In this document: positions 5,692-12,836 of the stretch, one piece after another
Layout of the letters: every line of letters starts with the position of its first letter
Position numbering within the stretch: position 1 is the first letter of the stretch
NCBI GenBank assembly: GCA_964508295.1
Contig: CAZDSQ010000049.1
Location: 1 to 12,836, forward strand
Source of the DNA: SIG578 sp964508295
GTDB taxonomy: Bacteria > Bacillota > Clostridia > Oscillospirales > Ruminococcaceae
Direction of reading: 5' to 3'
DNA length: 12,836 bases
Notes under the pieces: model-generated
What the model saw: only the letters and a program-made list of their open reading frames with translations
Database searches by the model: none
What the model was told of the DNA's origin: nothing
Translations under genes and position numbers: made by a program

Positions 5692-7176
5692 ATGAAAAAA
5701 ATAGGATTTGACAATGATAAATATCTAAAAATGCAATCCGAACACATTCGCCAGAGGATAGCAAAGTTTGACAACAAGCTTTATCTCGAATTTGGTGGAA
5801 AGCTCTTTGACGATTTTCACGCCGCCCGCGTACTGCCGGGTTTTGCCCCCGACAGTAAAATAAAAATGCTTATGGAGCTTTCGGATCAGGCCGAGATTGT
5901 TATCGTTATCTCTGCGGGAGATATCGAGAAAAACAAGATCCGCGGCGACCTTGGTATAACCTATGACCTTGACGTTTTGAGGCTTATCGACGCCTTCCGC
6001 GAAAGCGGACTTTACGTCGGTAGCGTTGTTATAACCCAGTATGCAGGCCAGTCTGTCGTTGACACCTTTAAAAAGAAGCTTGAAAGCCTTAATATTAAGG
6101 TTTATATTCATTACTGTATTGCAGGCTACCCCAGCAACGTTTCGCTTATTGTAAGTGATGAGGGCTACGGTAAAAATGATTATATTGAAACCGAGCGCCC
6201 GCTTGTTGTTATAACCGCCCCGGGTCCCGGAAGCGGAAAGATGGCAACCTGCTTATCTCAGCTTTATCACGATTATAAGAGAGGAATTAAGTCGGGCTAC
6301 GCTAAGTTTGAAACCTTCCCGATCTGGAATTTGCCCTTAAAGCACCCTGTCAATCTTGCATACGAGGCGGCAACCGCTGACCTTAACGATGTTAATATGA
6401 TCGACCCCTTCCATCTTGAATCTTACGGCGAAACCGCCGTAAACTATAACAGAGATGTTGAGATATTCCCCGTGCTTAATATTATTTTTGAAATGATTGC
6501 AGGCAAGAGCAACTATAACTCGCCCACGGATATGAGTGTTAAGATGGAGGGCACCTGATTTACCGATGATGAGGCTTGCTGCAGAGCCTCGCGCGAGGAG
6601 ATAGTGCGCAGATATTATGCAACCCTTTGCGATCAGAGGCAGGGAAGAGTCGGTGCAGAAACTGTTTATAAAACCGAACTCTTAATGAATCAGGCTGTTG
6701 TTTGTGCAGAGGACAGAGTAACTGTAGGTGCAGCACTTCAAAAAGCAGAGCAAACAGGCGCCCCTGCCGCTGCAATAGAGCTTGCTGACGGAACTATCGT
6801 TACAGGCAAAACAACCTCTCTGCTAGGCGCATCTGCCGCAGCGCTTCTCAATGCGCTCAAGGTGCTTGCGGGAATTCACGATGATATTGACCTTATTTCG
6901 AGAATTATCATAGAGCCTATCCAGTCGCTCAAAACAGGCATTTTGGGAAATCACAACCCAAGGCTTCATGCCGACGAGGTGCTTATCGCCCTTGCCGTCA
7001 GCGCCGCCACAAACCCGACTGCCGAACGCGCCCTAAAGCAGACTGAAAAGCTGGAGGGTTGTGAGGTCCACTCAACCGTTATGCTCTCGGAGGTTGACAG
7101 AAACATTTTCCGTAAGCTTAAAATGAACCTGACCTGCGAGCCGCAGTACCAGACCAAGAAACTTTTCCATAAATAA
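5692..7176 (+). CDS. DUF1846 (UPF0371) protein with in-frame UGA, candidate selenoprotein
   Basis: Read through a single in-frame TGA at 6556-6558, the gene encodes 494 residues, the usual length of the DUF1846 family. The family is conserved in Firmicutes and Actinobacteria and its biochemical role is unknown. Family hallmarks flank the UGA: YLEFGGKLFDDFHAARVLPG (31-50), a phosphate-loop-like APGPGSGK (176-183), KFETFPIWNLPLKHPVNLAYEAATADL, and NMIDPFHLESYGETAVNYNRD. After it come TDDEACCRASREEIVRRYY (291-309) and NHNPRLHADEVLIALA. The UGA is codon 289, between MEGT and FTDDEACC. Homologues I recall have Ala or Gly in that column, and I believe Cys in some clostridia. A SECIS-like hairpin follows. 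Nearby genes end in normal TGA stops, so general UGA recoding is excluded. Alternatives are a recent nonsense mutation, an assembly error, or two polypeptides with a weak GTG restart at 6604. Family identity is near certain; Sec insertion is a hypothesis. Confidence 0.9.
6556..6558 (+). other. In-frame UGA, candidate selenocysteine codon
   Basis: The only stop in the DUF1846 frame before 7174-7176. Reading frame and family similarity are uninterrupted on both sides. It could arise by one substitution from a Cys (TGC/TGT) or Gly (GGA) codon, so mutation and programmed recoding must both be kept open. Confidence 0.5.
6571..6590 (+). promoter_or_regulatory. SECIS-like hairpin within the DUF1846 gene
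   Basis: GAGGCT (6571-6576) pairs perfectly with AGCCTC (6585-6590) around the loop TGCTGCAG (6577-6584), and a U-G pair (6570/6591) can extend the stem. Eighteen nt separate the UGA from the loop, and the second loop base is G. This agrees with the bacterial SECIS consensus as I recall it: short loop, G in its first two positions, loop about 16-37 nt after the UGA. A competing palindrome (6587-6598) could form instead. Confidence 0.5.
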
Positions 7177-7208
7177 GGCGAATTTTAACGCATATTGAAC
7201 ATAAACAT

Positions 7209-7245
7209 AAAACGCTCTCTTTAAAAAGAGGGCGTTTTTATTTTG
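7209..7245 (+). terminator. Terminator of the DUF1846 gene
   Basis: A 14-bp stem (7209-7222 with 7225-7238, one G-T pair) with a 2-nt loop runs into a T-rich tract, 33 bp after the DUF1846 stop. Its position agrees with 7176 being the true end of the transcript's coding region. Confidence 0.88.
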
Positions 7246-7266
7246 TGAAAATGTTTGTTTTAAACC

Positions 7267-7327
7267 GTAGGGGCACGACCTATATGTCGTGCCGCAAAAA
7301 CGGAACGGCACGTAGGCCGTTCCCTAC
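7267..7327. repeat. Double-hairpin intergenic repeat with terminal inverted ends
   Basis: GTAGGG at the left end and CCCTAC at the right end form inverted termini. Between them lie two perfect 8-bp hairpins, 7272-7279 with 7286-7293 and 7302-7309 with 7316-7323, each with a 6-nt loop. The whole can fold as a three-way junction. Similar GTAGGGG...CCCCTAC intergenic elements are scattered through many Ruminococcaceae genomes, so this is probably a non-autonomous repeat of that kind. That statement is from memory. Confidence 0.7.
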
Positions 7328-7385
7328 AAAATAAATTCAATGTTTGCGTTTATATACATAATATTGCTTTAAAAAACGGTACACG

Positions 7386-7454
7386 AAAAAAATTAAAATA
7401 AATTAAAAAATAAACAAAAAAGAGGTTGACAAGGCTTTCCAATTAGGATATAAT
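7386..7454 (+). promoter_or_regulatory. Strong sigma-A promoter of rpoBC
   Basis: A perfect TTGACA (7426-7431), a 17-nt spacer and a perfect TATAAT (7449-7454), preceded by an A/T-rich tract (7386-7420) resembling an UP element. This is a full-consensus promoter, expected to be very active, and it gives rpoBC its own transcription unit. Confidence 0.93.
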
Positions 7455-7460
7455 GTTAAA

Positions 7461-7632
7461 ATGTATCAAAATGGATTTTTGTGCCTTTAATGCCGTTTTT
7501 TGAGGCAAAAATTGCCCCAAAATTCGCCTTTTCAAAACCGCCGAAAAGCGTGAGAGAAAGCGGGTTTAAAGCGCAAAAAAATTCATCAAATCAGGATTTG
7601 TTTTTAATATACAGAACGGAGTGATGGAACTG
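7461..7632 (+). other. Structured rpoB leader
   Basis: About 170 nt of untranslated leader. TGCCTT (7483-7488 region) can pair with GAGGCA (7502-7507). GGCAA (7504-7508) can instead pair with TTGCC (7512-7516), so the two helices exclude each other. Near the end, CAAATC (7587-7592) and GATTTG (7595-7600) form a short hairpin followed by five T residues, which resembles a weak terminator just before the ribosome binding site. No known riboswitch was recognised and no ORF of note is present. Confidence 0.4.
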
Positions 7633-10600
7633 ATGGTGAATGTCAAGGAAACAAAGTTCGGAAAAATATCCCGAATGAACTTCCAGAAAATCAATGAAGT
7701 TCTCGATATGCCGAATTTGATCGAGGTCCAGAAGAATTCTTACAAATGGTTTCTCGAGGAAGGACTCAAAGAGGTATTTAACGAGGACTCCACAATCGTG
7801 GACTATAACGGAAATCTCGTTTTAGAGTTCATTGATTATCACTTTGACGACAAGACCAAATACAGCATTACAGAATGTAAGGCAAGAGATGCGACATATG
7901 CCATCCCCATGCGTGCCACTGTCCGCCTTTTAAATAAGGAGACGGGCGAGGTTAAGGAGCAGGAGGTCTTTATGGGCGAATTTCCGCTCATGACCGATAG
8001 CGGTACCTTTATCATCAATGGCGCAGAGCGTGTTATCGTTTCTCAGCTTGTGCGTTCACCCGGAATCTATTTCGGTATGGAACACGATAAGTCGGGTAAA
8101 AAGCTTTTCTCGGCAACCGTTATTCCTAACAGAGGCGCATGGCTTGAGTATGAGACCGATGTCAGTGACATTTTCTACGTCCGCATTGATAAAGAGAGAA
8201 AGATTCCTATTACCGTATTCATCAAGGCTCTCGGCCTTTCGAGTAGAGAGCAGATAATTGATGTTTTCGGTGAGGACGTCCGCATTCTTGAAACTCTCGG
8301 CCGTGACGAAACTGCTGACACAGACGAGGCTCTTAAAGAGGTTTACCGCCGTCTGCGTCCCGGTGAGCCCCCAACAGTTGAGAATGCTAAGAGCCACATC
8401 GCAGGTCTCTTCTTTGACAAGAGAAGATATGAGATCTCGAGAGTTGGCCGCTATAAGTATAATAAAAAGCTTGCTCTTGCTGCCCGTATCCGTGGCTGCA
8501 CCTTAAATAGAGACGTTGTTAATCCCATTACAGGTGAGCTTATCGCCGAAAAGGGAACATTAGTTCGCGAGGAGCTTGCTAAGGAAATTGAGAATGCAGG
8601 TGTTTCTACTGTTTTCGTAAAGCACGAGCACGAGGACAGAGAGATCAAGGTGTTCTCCAACGGAATGGTTCGCCGCAGCATCGTTTGCGACTATATCCAC
8701 ATCACCGAGGATGAGCTTGAGGAGATGGGTATCAACGAGATGATCTATCTGCCCGTTTTCAAGGAGATCATCGAGGCTTCTTCTGACGAGGAGTACATCC
8801 GTGCTCAGCTTAAGGAGAGAGTGGACGAGCTGATTCCCAAGCACATTATTGTTGACGATATTTTCTCATCCATTAACTATCTTAACTGCCTTGCAGACAA
8901 TATCGGTACTACAGACGACATCGACCACCTCGGCAACCGCCGTGTAAGAAGTGTCGGTGAGCTTCTGCAGAATCAGTTTAAGATCGGCTTCTCGAGAATG
9001 GAGAAGGTTATCCGTGATAAGATGACCATTCAGGCTCAGGATATGGAGACCCTGTCGCCTCAGTCGCTTATCAATATCCGTCCTATAGTTGCGGCTATTC
9101 GTGAGTTCTTTGGTTCATCTCCGCTTTCGCAGTTCATGGATCAGACCAACCCCCTCGCAGAGCTTACCCATAAGAGAAGACTTTCGGCCCTCGGCCCCGG
9201 CGGTCTTTCGAGAGACCGTGCAGGCTTCGAGGTTCGAGACGTTCACTATACCCACTATGGTAGAATGTGTCCTATCGAAACTCCTGAAGGTCCTAACATC
9301 GGACTTATTTCTTATCTTGCGGGATTTTCCAAGATAAATAAATATGGATTCATCGAAGCTCCTTACCGTAAGGTTGATAAGGAGACCGGCGTTGTAACGC
9401 AGGAGGTCGTTTATATGACCGCTGACGTTGAGGATGCTTACGTTGTCGCTCAGGCTAACGAGCCCCTCGATGAAAACGGCAGATTTGCCCGTCCCCGTGT
9501 TAACGCCAGAGTTCGTGACGAAATTGCAGAGGTCGACCGTGATAGAGTTGACTTTATGGATGTTTCGCCTAAGATGGTCGTTTCCATCGCGACCGCGATG
9601 ATTCCGTTCCTTGAAAACGACGACGCAAACCGTGCTCTGATGGGTGCGAACATGCAGCGTCAGGCAGTTCCCCTTATGAAGACCCAGAATCCCATCGTTG
9701 GTACAGGTATGGAATACAAGGCTGCTGTTGACTCGGGTGTTACCGTTCTCGCTAAAGAGGACGGAACAGTTAAATCTGTTTCGGCTGATAAGGTCGTTAT
9801 CGTTGATAAGGCAGGAGTGGAGCACGAGTATGAGCTTATCAAGTTCCTGCGCTCCAACCAAGGAACCTGTATCAACCAGAAGCCTATCGTTGACGCAGGC
9901 GAGGTTGTTAAGAAGGGTCAGGTTATTGCTGACGGTCCTGCAACCTGCAACGGCGAGATCAGCCTTGGTAAGAATATGCTCATCGGATTTATGACCTGGG
10001 AAGGTTATAACTACGAGGACGCTGTTCTCTTAAATGAAAGACTTGTCAGAGATGACCTGTTTACCTCAATTCACATTGAGGAATATGAGATCGACGCTCG
10101 TGATACCAAACTCGGACCCGAGGAGATCACCGCTGATATCCCCAACGTTTCCAACGACGCCAGAAAGGACCTTGACGAGCGCGGAATTATCCGTATCGGC
10201 GCAGAGGTTCACTCGGGCGATATCCTTGTCGGTAAGGTAACTCCTAAGGGAGAAACCGAGCTTACCGCTGAGGAAAGACTCCTTAGAGCTATCTTCGGCG
10301 AAAAGGCAAGAGAAGTCAGAGATACCTCTCTTAAGGTTCCTCACGGCGAATACGGTATTATCGTAGACGTTAAGGAGTTTACAAGAGAGAACAGTGATGA
10401 GCTCAGCCCCGGAGTTAACAAGGTCGTTCGCTGCTATATCGCTCAGAAGAGAAAGATCTCTGTCGGCGATAAGATGGCCGGACGTCACGGTAATAAGGGT
10501 GTTGTTTCCCGCATTCTTCCTCAGGAGGATATGCCCTTCCTGCCTGATGGTAGACCCCTTGATATCGTTCTTAACCCCCTCGGCGTTCCTTCCCGAATGA

Positions 10601-11373
10601 ATATCGGTCAGGTTCTCGAGGTTCACCTCGGCAGAGCCGCAGCAGAGCTCGGCTGGAAGGTTATGACCCCTGTTTTTGACGGCGCACACGAGGAGGATAT
10701 CCGCGAGTGCTTCAAGATGGCAGGTCTGCGAGAAGACGGAAAGACCATTCTTTACGATGGTAGAACCGGTGATCCCTTCGATAACCCTGTAACCGTTGGT
10801 TATATGTACTTCCTTAAACTGCATCACCTTGTTGATGATAAAATTCATGCCCGCTCAACCGGTCCTTACTCGCTCGTTACTCAGCAGCCTCTCGGAGGTA
10901 AAGCTCAGTTCGGCGGTCAGAGATTCGGTGAGATGGAGGTTTGGGCGCTCGAAGCATACGGCGCGGCTTACACGCTTCAGGAGATCCTTACCGTTAAGTC
11001 TGACGATATTACAGGTAGAACTAAGACCTACGAGGCGATCGTTAAGGGTCAGAATATTCCTACTCCGGGTATTCCCGAATCCTTCAAGGTTCTTATTAAA
11101 GAGCTTCAGTCGCTCGGTCTTGATGTTAAGGTTCTTGACAAAGAGGGCGAGGAGATCGATCTTAAGCAGAACTTTGACGATGATGATCTCAGCTTCGGCG
11201 CTATCGACAATGCTGTCGGCGACTATCGTGATGACGGCGCTTACGACGGAATGACCGTTGGCGAGCTTACCGACACCGAGCAGTTCGGCACAACAGGCGT
11301 CGATGAAGACGAGGATTATGACGCTGAGGACGAGGACTTCGGCGACGAAAACGAAGAGTTTGAGCAGGAATAA
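7633..11373 (+). CDS. rpoB: RNA polymerase beta subunit
   Basis: A 1246-aa RpoB, the catalytic-core subunit that with RpoC forms the active cleft of RNA polymerase. Landmarks include NGAERVIVSQLVRSPG, the rifampicin-binding cluster LSQFMDQTNPLAELTHKRRL (about 498-517) with the sensitive-type residues D503, H513 and S518, RPIVAAIREFFG, GRHGNKGVVSRILP and GGKAQFGGQRFGEMEVWALEAYGA. A C-terminal tail of about 70 residues is strongly acidic and ends in runs of Asp and Glu, making the protein about 50 residues longer than Bacillus RpoB. ATG 7633 is preferred because homologues begin MVNVK and GGAG (7618-7621) lies 11 nt upstream; GTG 7621 and ATG 7624 are too close to that site. rpoC follows after 31 bp. 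Confidence 0.98.
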   Translation: MVNVKETKFGKISRMNFQKINEVLDMPNLIEVQKNSYKWFLEEGLKEVFNEDSTIVDYNGNLVLEFIDYHFDDKTKYSITECKARDATYAIPMRATVRLLNKETGEVKEQEVFMGEFPLMTDSGTFIINGAERVIVSQLVRSPGIYFGMEHDKSGKKLFSATVIPNRGAWLEYETDVSDIFYVRIDKERKIPITVFIKALGLSSREQIIDVFGEDVRILETLGRDETADTDEALKEVYRRLRPGEPPTVENAKSHIAGLFFDKRRYEISRVGRYKYNKKLALAARIRGCTLNRDVVNPITGELIAEKGTLVREELAKEIENAGVSTVFVKHEHEDREIKVFSNGMVRRSIVCDYIHITEDELEEMGINEMIYLPVFKEIIEASSDEEYIRAQLKERVDELIPKHIIVDDIFSSINYLNCLADNIGTTDDIDHLGNRRVRSVGELLQNQFKIGFSRMEKVIRDKMTIQAQDMETLSPQSLINIRPIVAAIREFFGSSPLSQFMDQTNPLAELTHKRRLSALGPGGLSRDRAGFEVRDVHYTHYGRMCPIETPEGPNIGLISYLAGFSKINKYGFIEAPYRKVDKETGVVTQEVVYMTADVEDAYVVAQANEPLDENGRFARPRVNARVRDEIAEVDRDRVDFMDVSPKMVVSIATAMIPFLENDDANRALMGANMQRQAVPLMKTQNPIVGTGMEYKAAVDSGVTVLAKEDGTVKSVSADKVVIVDKAGVEHEYELIKFLRSNQGTCINQKPIVDAGEVVKKGQVIADGPATCNGEISLGKNMLIGFMTWEGYNYEDAVLLNERLVRDDLFTSIHIEEYEIDARDTKLGPEEITADIPNVSNDARKDLDERGIIRIGAEVHSGDILVGKVTPKGETELTAEERLLRAIFGEKAREVRDTSLKVPHGEYGIIVDVKEFTRENSDELSPGVNKVVRCYIAQKRKISVGDKMAGRHGNKGVVSRILPQEDMPFLPDGRPLDIVLNPLGVPSRMNIGQVLEVHLGRAAAELGWKVMTPVFDGAHEEDIRECFKMAGLREDGKTILYDGRTGDPFDNPVTVGYMYFLKLHHLVDDKIHARSTGPYSLVTQQPLGGKAQFGGQRFGEMEVWALEAYGAAYTLQEILTVKSDDITGRTKTYEAIVKGQNIPTPGIPESFKVLIKELQSLGLDVKVLDKEGEEIDLKQNFDDDDLSFGAIDNAVGDYRDDGAYDGMTVGELTDTEQFGTTGVDEDEDYDAEDEDFGDENEEFEQE

Positions 11374-11404
11374 GACCTCTAATGAATAGAAAGAAGGGCG
11401 TATA

Positions 11405-12836
11405 ATGGAATTTAATGTTTTTGACTCTATCAAAATAGGCCTTGCGTCACCGGACACTATTCGAGAGTGGTCATACGGTGAGGTAAAAAAGCCTGAAACT
11501 ATAAATTACCGTACCTTAAAGCCTGAGCGTGACGGACTTTTCTGCGAAAGAATTTTTGGACCTACTAAGGACTGGGAATGTCACTGCGGAAAGTATAAGA
11601 GATTGCGCTATAAGGGTAAGGTCTGCGAGCGCTGCGGCGTTGAGATTACTCGCGCTAAGGTGCGTCGCGAAAGAATGGGACACATTGAGCTTGCTGCTCC
11701 TGTTTCTCATATCTGGTACTTTAAGGGAACTCCGTCGAGAATGGGTCTTATTCTCGACCTCTCCCCCCGCGTACTTGAAAAGGTTATCTACTTTGCTTCC
11801 TATATCGTAACCGATAAGGGCAAAACTCCCCTCGAAAAGTATCAGCTTTTAACCGAAAGCCAGTACAGAGAGTGGAAGGATAAATATGGTGATGCCTTTA
11901 AAGCCGAGATCGGCGCAGAGGCAATCAAGCATCTTCTGCAGGAGGTTGACCTTGAGGCCCTCTCGGCAGAGATCAAGGCTGAGATCTCCCGCATCAGCAA
12001 CCAGAAGACCGGCGGACAGAAGAGCATTAAGCTCTTAAAGCGTCTTGAGGCTGTTGAGGCTTTCCGTAAGTCTAACAACCGCCCTGAGTGGATGATTATG
12101 GACGTTGTTCCCGTCATCCCTCCCGATATTCGTCCTATGGTTCAGCTCGATGGCGGCAGATTTGCCACCAGCGACTTAAACGACCTTTACAGAAGAGTTA
12201 TCAACCGCAACAACCGTCTTAAAAAGCTTCTTGAATTAAACGCTCCTGATATCATTGTCAGAAACGAAAAGAGAATGCTTCAGGAGGCTGTTGATGCCCT
12301 TATTGACAACGGCAGACGCGGCCGTCCCGTAACAGGCCCCAGCAACAGACCTCTCCGCTCCCTTTCGGATATGCTTAAGGGTAAGCAGGGCCGATTCAGA
12401 CAGAATCTTCTCGGTAAGCGTGTTGACTATTCGGGCCGTTCGGTTATCGTTGTCGGTCCTGAGCTTAAGATGTATCAGTGCGGTCTTCCTAAGGAAATGG
12501 CACTCGAGCTCTTTAAGCCCTTTGTTATGAAGCGCCTTGAGGATATCGGTGCTGCTGAAAATAATAAGAACGCTAAGAAGATGGTTGAGCGCGCTAATCC
12601 TAAGGTTTGGGATGCGCTTGAAACCGTTATCAAAAAGCACCCCGTGCTTCTTAACCGTGCTCCTACACTTCACAGACTCGGTATTCAGGCATTCGAGCCT
12701 GTACTTGTTGAGGGTAGAGCATTAAAGCTTCACCCACTGGTATGTACAGCTTATAACGCCGACTTTGACGGTGACCAGATGGCTGTTCACGTACCCCTTT
12801 CGGCTGAGGCTCAGGCTGAGGCAAGATTTTTGATGC
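11405..12836 (+). CDS. rpoC: RNA polymerase beta' subunit (partial)
   Basis: The first 477 codons of RpoC, cut by the right edge of the window. The N-terminal zinc ribbon (C59, C61, C74, C77 in CHCGKYKRLRYKGKVCERCG), the PSRMGLILDLSPR region, the lid and rudder area RPVTGPSNRPLRSLSDMLKG, GKRVDYSGRSVIVVGP, and the invariant catalytic NADFDGDQM (D453, D455 and D457, which hold the active-site magnesium) are all present. The ATG at 11405 has an AAGAAGGG ribosome binding site about 8 nt upstream and lies 31 bp after rpoB, in the usual rpoBC operon. Confidence 0.98.
   Translation, partial: MEFNVFDSIKIGLASPDTIREWSYGEVKKPETINYRTLKPERDGLFCERIFGPTKDWECHCGKYKRLRYKGKVCERCGVEITRAKVRRERMGHIELAAPVSHIWYFKGTPSRMGLILDLSPRVLEKVIYFASYIVTDKGKTPLEKYQLLTESQYREWKDKYGDAFKAEIGAEAIKHLLQEVDLEALSAEIKAEISRISNQKTGGQKSIKLLKRLEAVEAFRKSNNRPEWMIMDVVPVIPPDIRPMVQLDGGRFATSDLNDLYRRVINRNNRLKKLLELNAPDIIVRNEKRMLQEAVDALIDNGRRGRPVTGPSNRPLRSLSDMLKGKQGRFRQNLLGKRVDYSGRSVIVVGPELKMYQCGLPKEMALELFKPFVMKRLEDIGAAENNKNAKKMVERANPKVWDALETVIKKHPVLLNRAPTLHRLGIQAFEPVLVEGRALKLHPLVCTAYNADFDGDQMAVHVPLSAEAQAEARFLM

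Noticed and set aside
5692..7176. General reassignment of UGA to Trp in this organism
   Set aside because: spoVAE, gpr, spoIIP and the small ORF after it all end at UGA in sensible places, and Trp is encoded by TGG throughout.
7267..7327. CRISPR-like repeat
   Set aside because: The two hairpins differ in sequence and there is no series of equal repeats and spacers. No CRISPR array was seen anywhere in the window.
9121..9190. Possible rifampicin-resistance changes in rpoB
   Set aside because: The key positions (D503, H513, S518) carry the sensitive-type residues.
9115..9861. Long minus-strand open frame (248 codons) inside rpoB
   Set aside because: It is antisense to a conserved part of rpoB. 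The deduced protein is low in recognisable motifs and the frame is open because of rpoB codon bias.
10066..10848. Minus-strand open frame of 260 codons inside rpoB
   Set aside because: Same reason: a shadow of the conserved coding strand with no ribosome binding site or family resemblance.

Overview
The window looks like chromosomal DNA from a spore-forming, low-to-mid GC Clostridia bacterium, most likely of the Oscillospirales/Ruminococcaceae type. It carries four sporulation or germination genes (spoVAD, spoVAE, gpr, spoIIP), Gram-positive-style Shine-Dalgarno sites, strong intrinsic terminators, and a Firmicutes-type rpoB-rpoC pair. The taxonomic call rests on gene content and protein resemblance from memory, not on a search.

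Layout. Positions 1-1372 hold an AT-rich accessory cassette: an HNH nuclease gene and a tiny membrane ORF on the minus strand, divergent from a small XRE regulator on the plus strand. Two copies of a 13-bp operator-like repeat lie between them, and terminators flank the cassette. Positions 1373-2851 hold spoVAD-spoVAE behind a sigma-G-like promoter, with no spoVAC next to them. rpsT (ribosomal protein S20) follows on the minus strand, convergent with spoVAE through a shared bidirectional terminator. gpr, spoIIP and a small coupled membrane protein come next (3270-5591). A DUF1846 (UPF0371) gene with its own sigma-A-like promoter occupies 5692-7176. A 456-bp non-coding stretch then carries a terminator, a double-hairpin intergenic repeat, a perfect-consensus promoter and a structured leader. 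It leads into rpoB (complete) and rpoC (cut by the window end).

The most interesting locus is the DUF1846 gene. Its full-length frame (494 codons, normal for the family) is interrupted only by one in-frame UGA at 6556-6558. The frame and family similarity continue for 205 codons after it. The UGA falls in a column where homologues carry a small residue (Ala or Gly, and I believe Cys in some clostridia). It is followed by a 6-bp stem with an 8-nt loop, 18 nt downstream, with G at the second loop position, which fits the bacterial SECIS geometry. This makes it a candidate undescribed selenoprotein. A recent nonsense mutation or an assembly error is the main alternative.

Functionally, the centre of the window serves endospore biology. 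SpoVAD and SpoVAE move dipicolinic acid, SpoIIP degrades septal peptidoglycan during engulfment, and GPR degrades small acid-soluble proteins at germination. The right side is core transcription and the left side is probably acquired.
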